Part shown: positions 32,574 through 34,096 of the stretch, in pieces | How positions within the stretch are numbered: the first letter of the stretch is position 1 | Layout of the letters: each line of letters begins with the position of its first letter | From: Solirubrobacteraceae bacterium | Lineage (GTDB): Bacteria; Actinomycetota; Thermoleophilia; Solirubrobacterales; Solirubrobacteraceae | Assembly: GCA_030151725.1 (NCBI GenBank) | Contig: JASLDD010000291.1 | Coordinates: forward strand, 1-34,096 | DNA: 34,096 nucleotides | Reading direction: 5' to 3' | The notes under the pieces: generated by a model | The model's input: the letters and a program-made list of their open reading frames with translations, nothing else | Told to the model about the DNA's origin: nothing | The model's database searches: none | Position numbers and translations under genes: made by a program

Positions 32574-32637
32574 CTAGCGCAACCTCGTTGACGCAACTTG
32601 AGGCAGCCACTCGAAGTCTCAGCGTTGTCTTCTAGCC

Positions 32638-34096
32638 TCAGTCATTTCGTGCTCTCCCGGCGGGGCCGACTTCCAGAGCGGGGCCCAAAGCCTGCACCGT
32701 CGCCCTCATCTTCGCCACGTGTGGCACCCGCAGCGATCTAACACGGGGCGGCTCGTGGAAGTACAACAGGCGTCCGTCAGATGTCTGAACCGAGACCTGA
32801 TAGCCGGCGGCGTCCGCAACCGCTCGCCACGTGACCCTTGCGGTGCCATGCACGATACGTAGCTTGATGCGCGGCGTTGACAATCTGAGGGCGGCCGGCG
32901 TGAACGTGGCGTGCATCGCTGTTTCCCGTATGAACCCGTACTGCTGGACGACGACGCGCAGGGTGTGGGGCCCGGTCGCACCATCCTGCAATGAGGAGAA
33001 GATCGTGTGTCCGTGCGACTTCGTGGTCTTCAGTACAACTGTCTGTCCGCGCGAATCAACGTCCTGGAACACGAGAGTCTGCCCGGGGATGGACCGCGCC
33101 GACCAGCGAAGGCGGAAACGACGTCTTCCGGCGGGCTGAACGGTTACCCGAACAGCTGGGCCAGGTAGCGCTCGCGCTGATGCAACTGAGGTGATCTTGG
33201 GCCCCTCGTCAGCGGAGCCGACCTGGAGCACTCCAGCCCGGACTCCCACGATGGCGATGTAGGTCTGCGCTTCCTGCGGATCGCCGATCGCGATGTAGAC
33301 CGCGCTTCCGACCCGGCCGATAGTGTCCGGGGCGATCACAGCCTTCTGCCCCGCCGCCGTCAGTGTCACGTTCGGCGGGCCCGTGTCGCCCCGTACTGCA
33401 AGGTTGACCTGCCGAGCGCCGGCGGGGACCGTGACCGGGATCGTGGCCCCGGCGACACGGGCTTGCGCGACCGCCGCGCGCAGTTGCGAGAAGCCGCACG
33501 CCGCGTTGAGCAGGCCCTTTTCTCCATTCCACCGGTACCAGCCACCGATTTGGACAGTTTGGCCCAAGGCGCTCGCCTTCGCGCATCCAGCGATGCCTTC
33601 GGTGTTGAGAAGCCCGAGGCCAGACGCCGAGGCTACAGCGGCGCTGAGTGTAACCTGGCCCTGCGCTTCGAATTCTTTCGAAGAGATGTTGCCGGAAACA
33701 GTGCCGTGGATGCCGACTGGGCCGATGCTCCGGCTCTCTTCGCCGCCGAACGCGACCCCACCCGGGAACTTCACCTTGATCCAGGCCGAGGACATCGTCT
33801 GATTCACCAGCGAGAGGGTGCCCTGCGCTTCGATTGTCACGGGTGAGCCAAAGCTCGCTCCCAGCGACCCCTTGAGGCTCGCGGCTGTGTGATTGAGCAC
33901 GTTGGGTCCAGCTGAGAGGCCGATCAAGCCCGTAATCCCGGGCGGCTTGATGACTATCTTCATCCCAAGTTCCTGCAGAAACACGCCGTACGCGATGTAC
34001 TTGTTGAGCTTCGAGACGACAACTTCGACGAGGTTGATTTCCCCGTTGGTAACCACCAGGTAGCCCTTGACGGTGGGGAGCTTCGCCGGCAGTTCG
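32638..34096 (-). CDS. Large surface-type protein with Fn3-like C-terminus (5' end outside window)
   Basis: The frame is open to the window edge, so the GTG at 34056 is not necessarily the start. About 485 residues are visible. The first half is Gly/Ser/Ala-rich beta-type sequence with few charges (VTIEAQGTLSLVNQTMSSAW; SGNISSKEFEAQGQVTLSAA), the middle has beta-strands and one Cys pair, and residues near the end (TPRIKLRIVHGTARVTWRAV, then ADAAGYQVSVQ) look like a fibronectin type III domain. No signal or anchor is visible because the start is missing. It is probably a secreted or wall-associated protein; I do not recognise the main domain. Confidence 0.75.
   Translation of the reverse strand, partial: ELPAKLPTVKGYLVVTNGEINLVEVVVSKLNKYIAYGVFLQELGMKIVIKPPGITGLIGLSAGPNVLNHTAASLKGSLGASFGSPVTIEAQGTLSLVNQTMSSAWIKVKFPGGVAFGGEESRSIGPVGIHGTVSGNISSKEFEAQGQVTLSAAVASASGLGLLNTEGIAGCAKASALGQTVQIGGWYRWNGEKGLLNAACGFSQLRAAVAQARVAGATIPVTVPAGARQVNLAVRGDTGPPNVTLTAAGQKAVIAPDTIGRVGSAVYIAIGDPQEAQTYIAIVGVRAGVLQVGSADEGPKITSVASARALPGPAVRVTVQPAGRRRFRLRWSARSIPGQTLVFQDVDSRGQTVVLKTTKSHGHTIFSSLQDGATGPHTLRVVVQQYGFIRETAMHATFTPAALRLSTPRIKLRIVHGTARVTWRAVADAAGYQVSVQTSDGRLLYFHEPPRVRSLRVPHVAKMRATVQALGPALEVGPAGRARND

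Larger units (their letters stand above)
32235..32637. other. 403-bp intergenic region with palindrome, hairpin and direct repeat
   Basis: No protein gene is convincing here. It contains a 12-bp palindrome at 32259-32270, a candidate minus-strand terminator at 32310-32330, and a 23-bp direct repeat at 32526-32573. It is the upstream region of the PASTA-like gene and the downstream region of the last gene, both on the minus strand. Confidence 0.6.

Overview
The window is high-GC bacterial chromosome, most likely from an actinomycete of the Thermoleophilia/Solirubrobacterales type. This is inferred from base composition, many GTG/TTG starts, secreted proteins with Ala/Thr/Ser-rich linkers and CVVP-type PASTA-like repeats, a TAP-type hydrolase, and an MscL with a zinc-ribbon tail. 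No rRNA, tRNA, CRISPR array, insertion sequence or phage gene was seen. Both ends cut through genes.

1-5.3 kb: 3' part of a secreted TAP-like alpha/beta hydrolase; a carboxymuconolactone-decarboxylase-like gene divergent from an HxlR regulator; dtd (D-aminoacyl-tRNA deacylase), divergent from a tightly overlapping arsR / SRPBCC / DHA2-type MFS exporter operon whose start lies inside a palindrome. 5.4-7.4 kb: a membrane-bound GGDEF-EAL protein with both active sites intact.

7.4-14 kb (minus strand): two linked modules. One is a two-component system (response regulator, then histidine kinase), a small membrane protein and an HtrA-like protease. Each of the three transcription units is preceded by a pair of CTGAGAG-like half sites spaced 11 bp apart, the geometry of the mycobacterial MprA box, though the site at the protease is weak. 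The other, directly downstream of the protease, is a ferric-reductase-like heme membrane protein, a membrane-anchored Ala/Glu/Ser-rich protein and ApbE flavin transferase, followed by a decayed glycosyltransferase. The middle protein ends in a motif resembling an ApbE flavinylation site although it has no FMN-binding domain.

14-23 kb: mostly single genes for envelope and housekeeping functions: GH114-type glycosidase, YceI, YbgC-like thioesterase, an unrecognised membrane-anchored protein, MscL, a small secreted metzincin-type protease, a LuxR-type regulator with a degenerate receiver, a DUF3494 ice-binding-like protein with an Arg-rich tail, an L,D-transpeptidase, an M32 carboxypeptidase and a small XRE regulator.

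23-29 kb (minus strand): a compact operon encoding a PadR regulator, an ABC ATPase lacking its Q- and H-loop residues, a canonical LolD/MacB-type ABC ATPase, a large FtsX-type permease and a DUF2600 protein (tetraprenyl-beta-curcumene synthase family). 29-34 kb: an IclR-type winged-helix protein paired with an unrecognised 202-residue protein, a small helical protein, a TetR C-terminal remnant, and two large secreted or surface proteins separated by a 403-bp intergenic region with a 23-bp direct repeat, a 12-bp palindrome and a candidate terminator.
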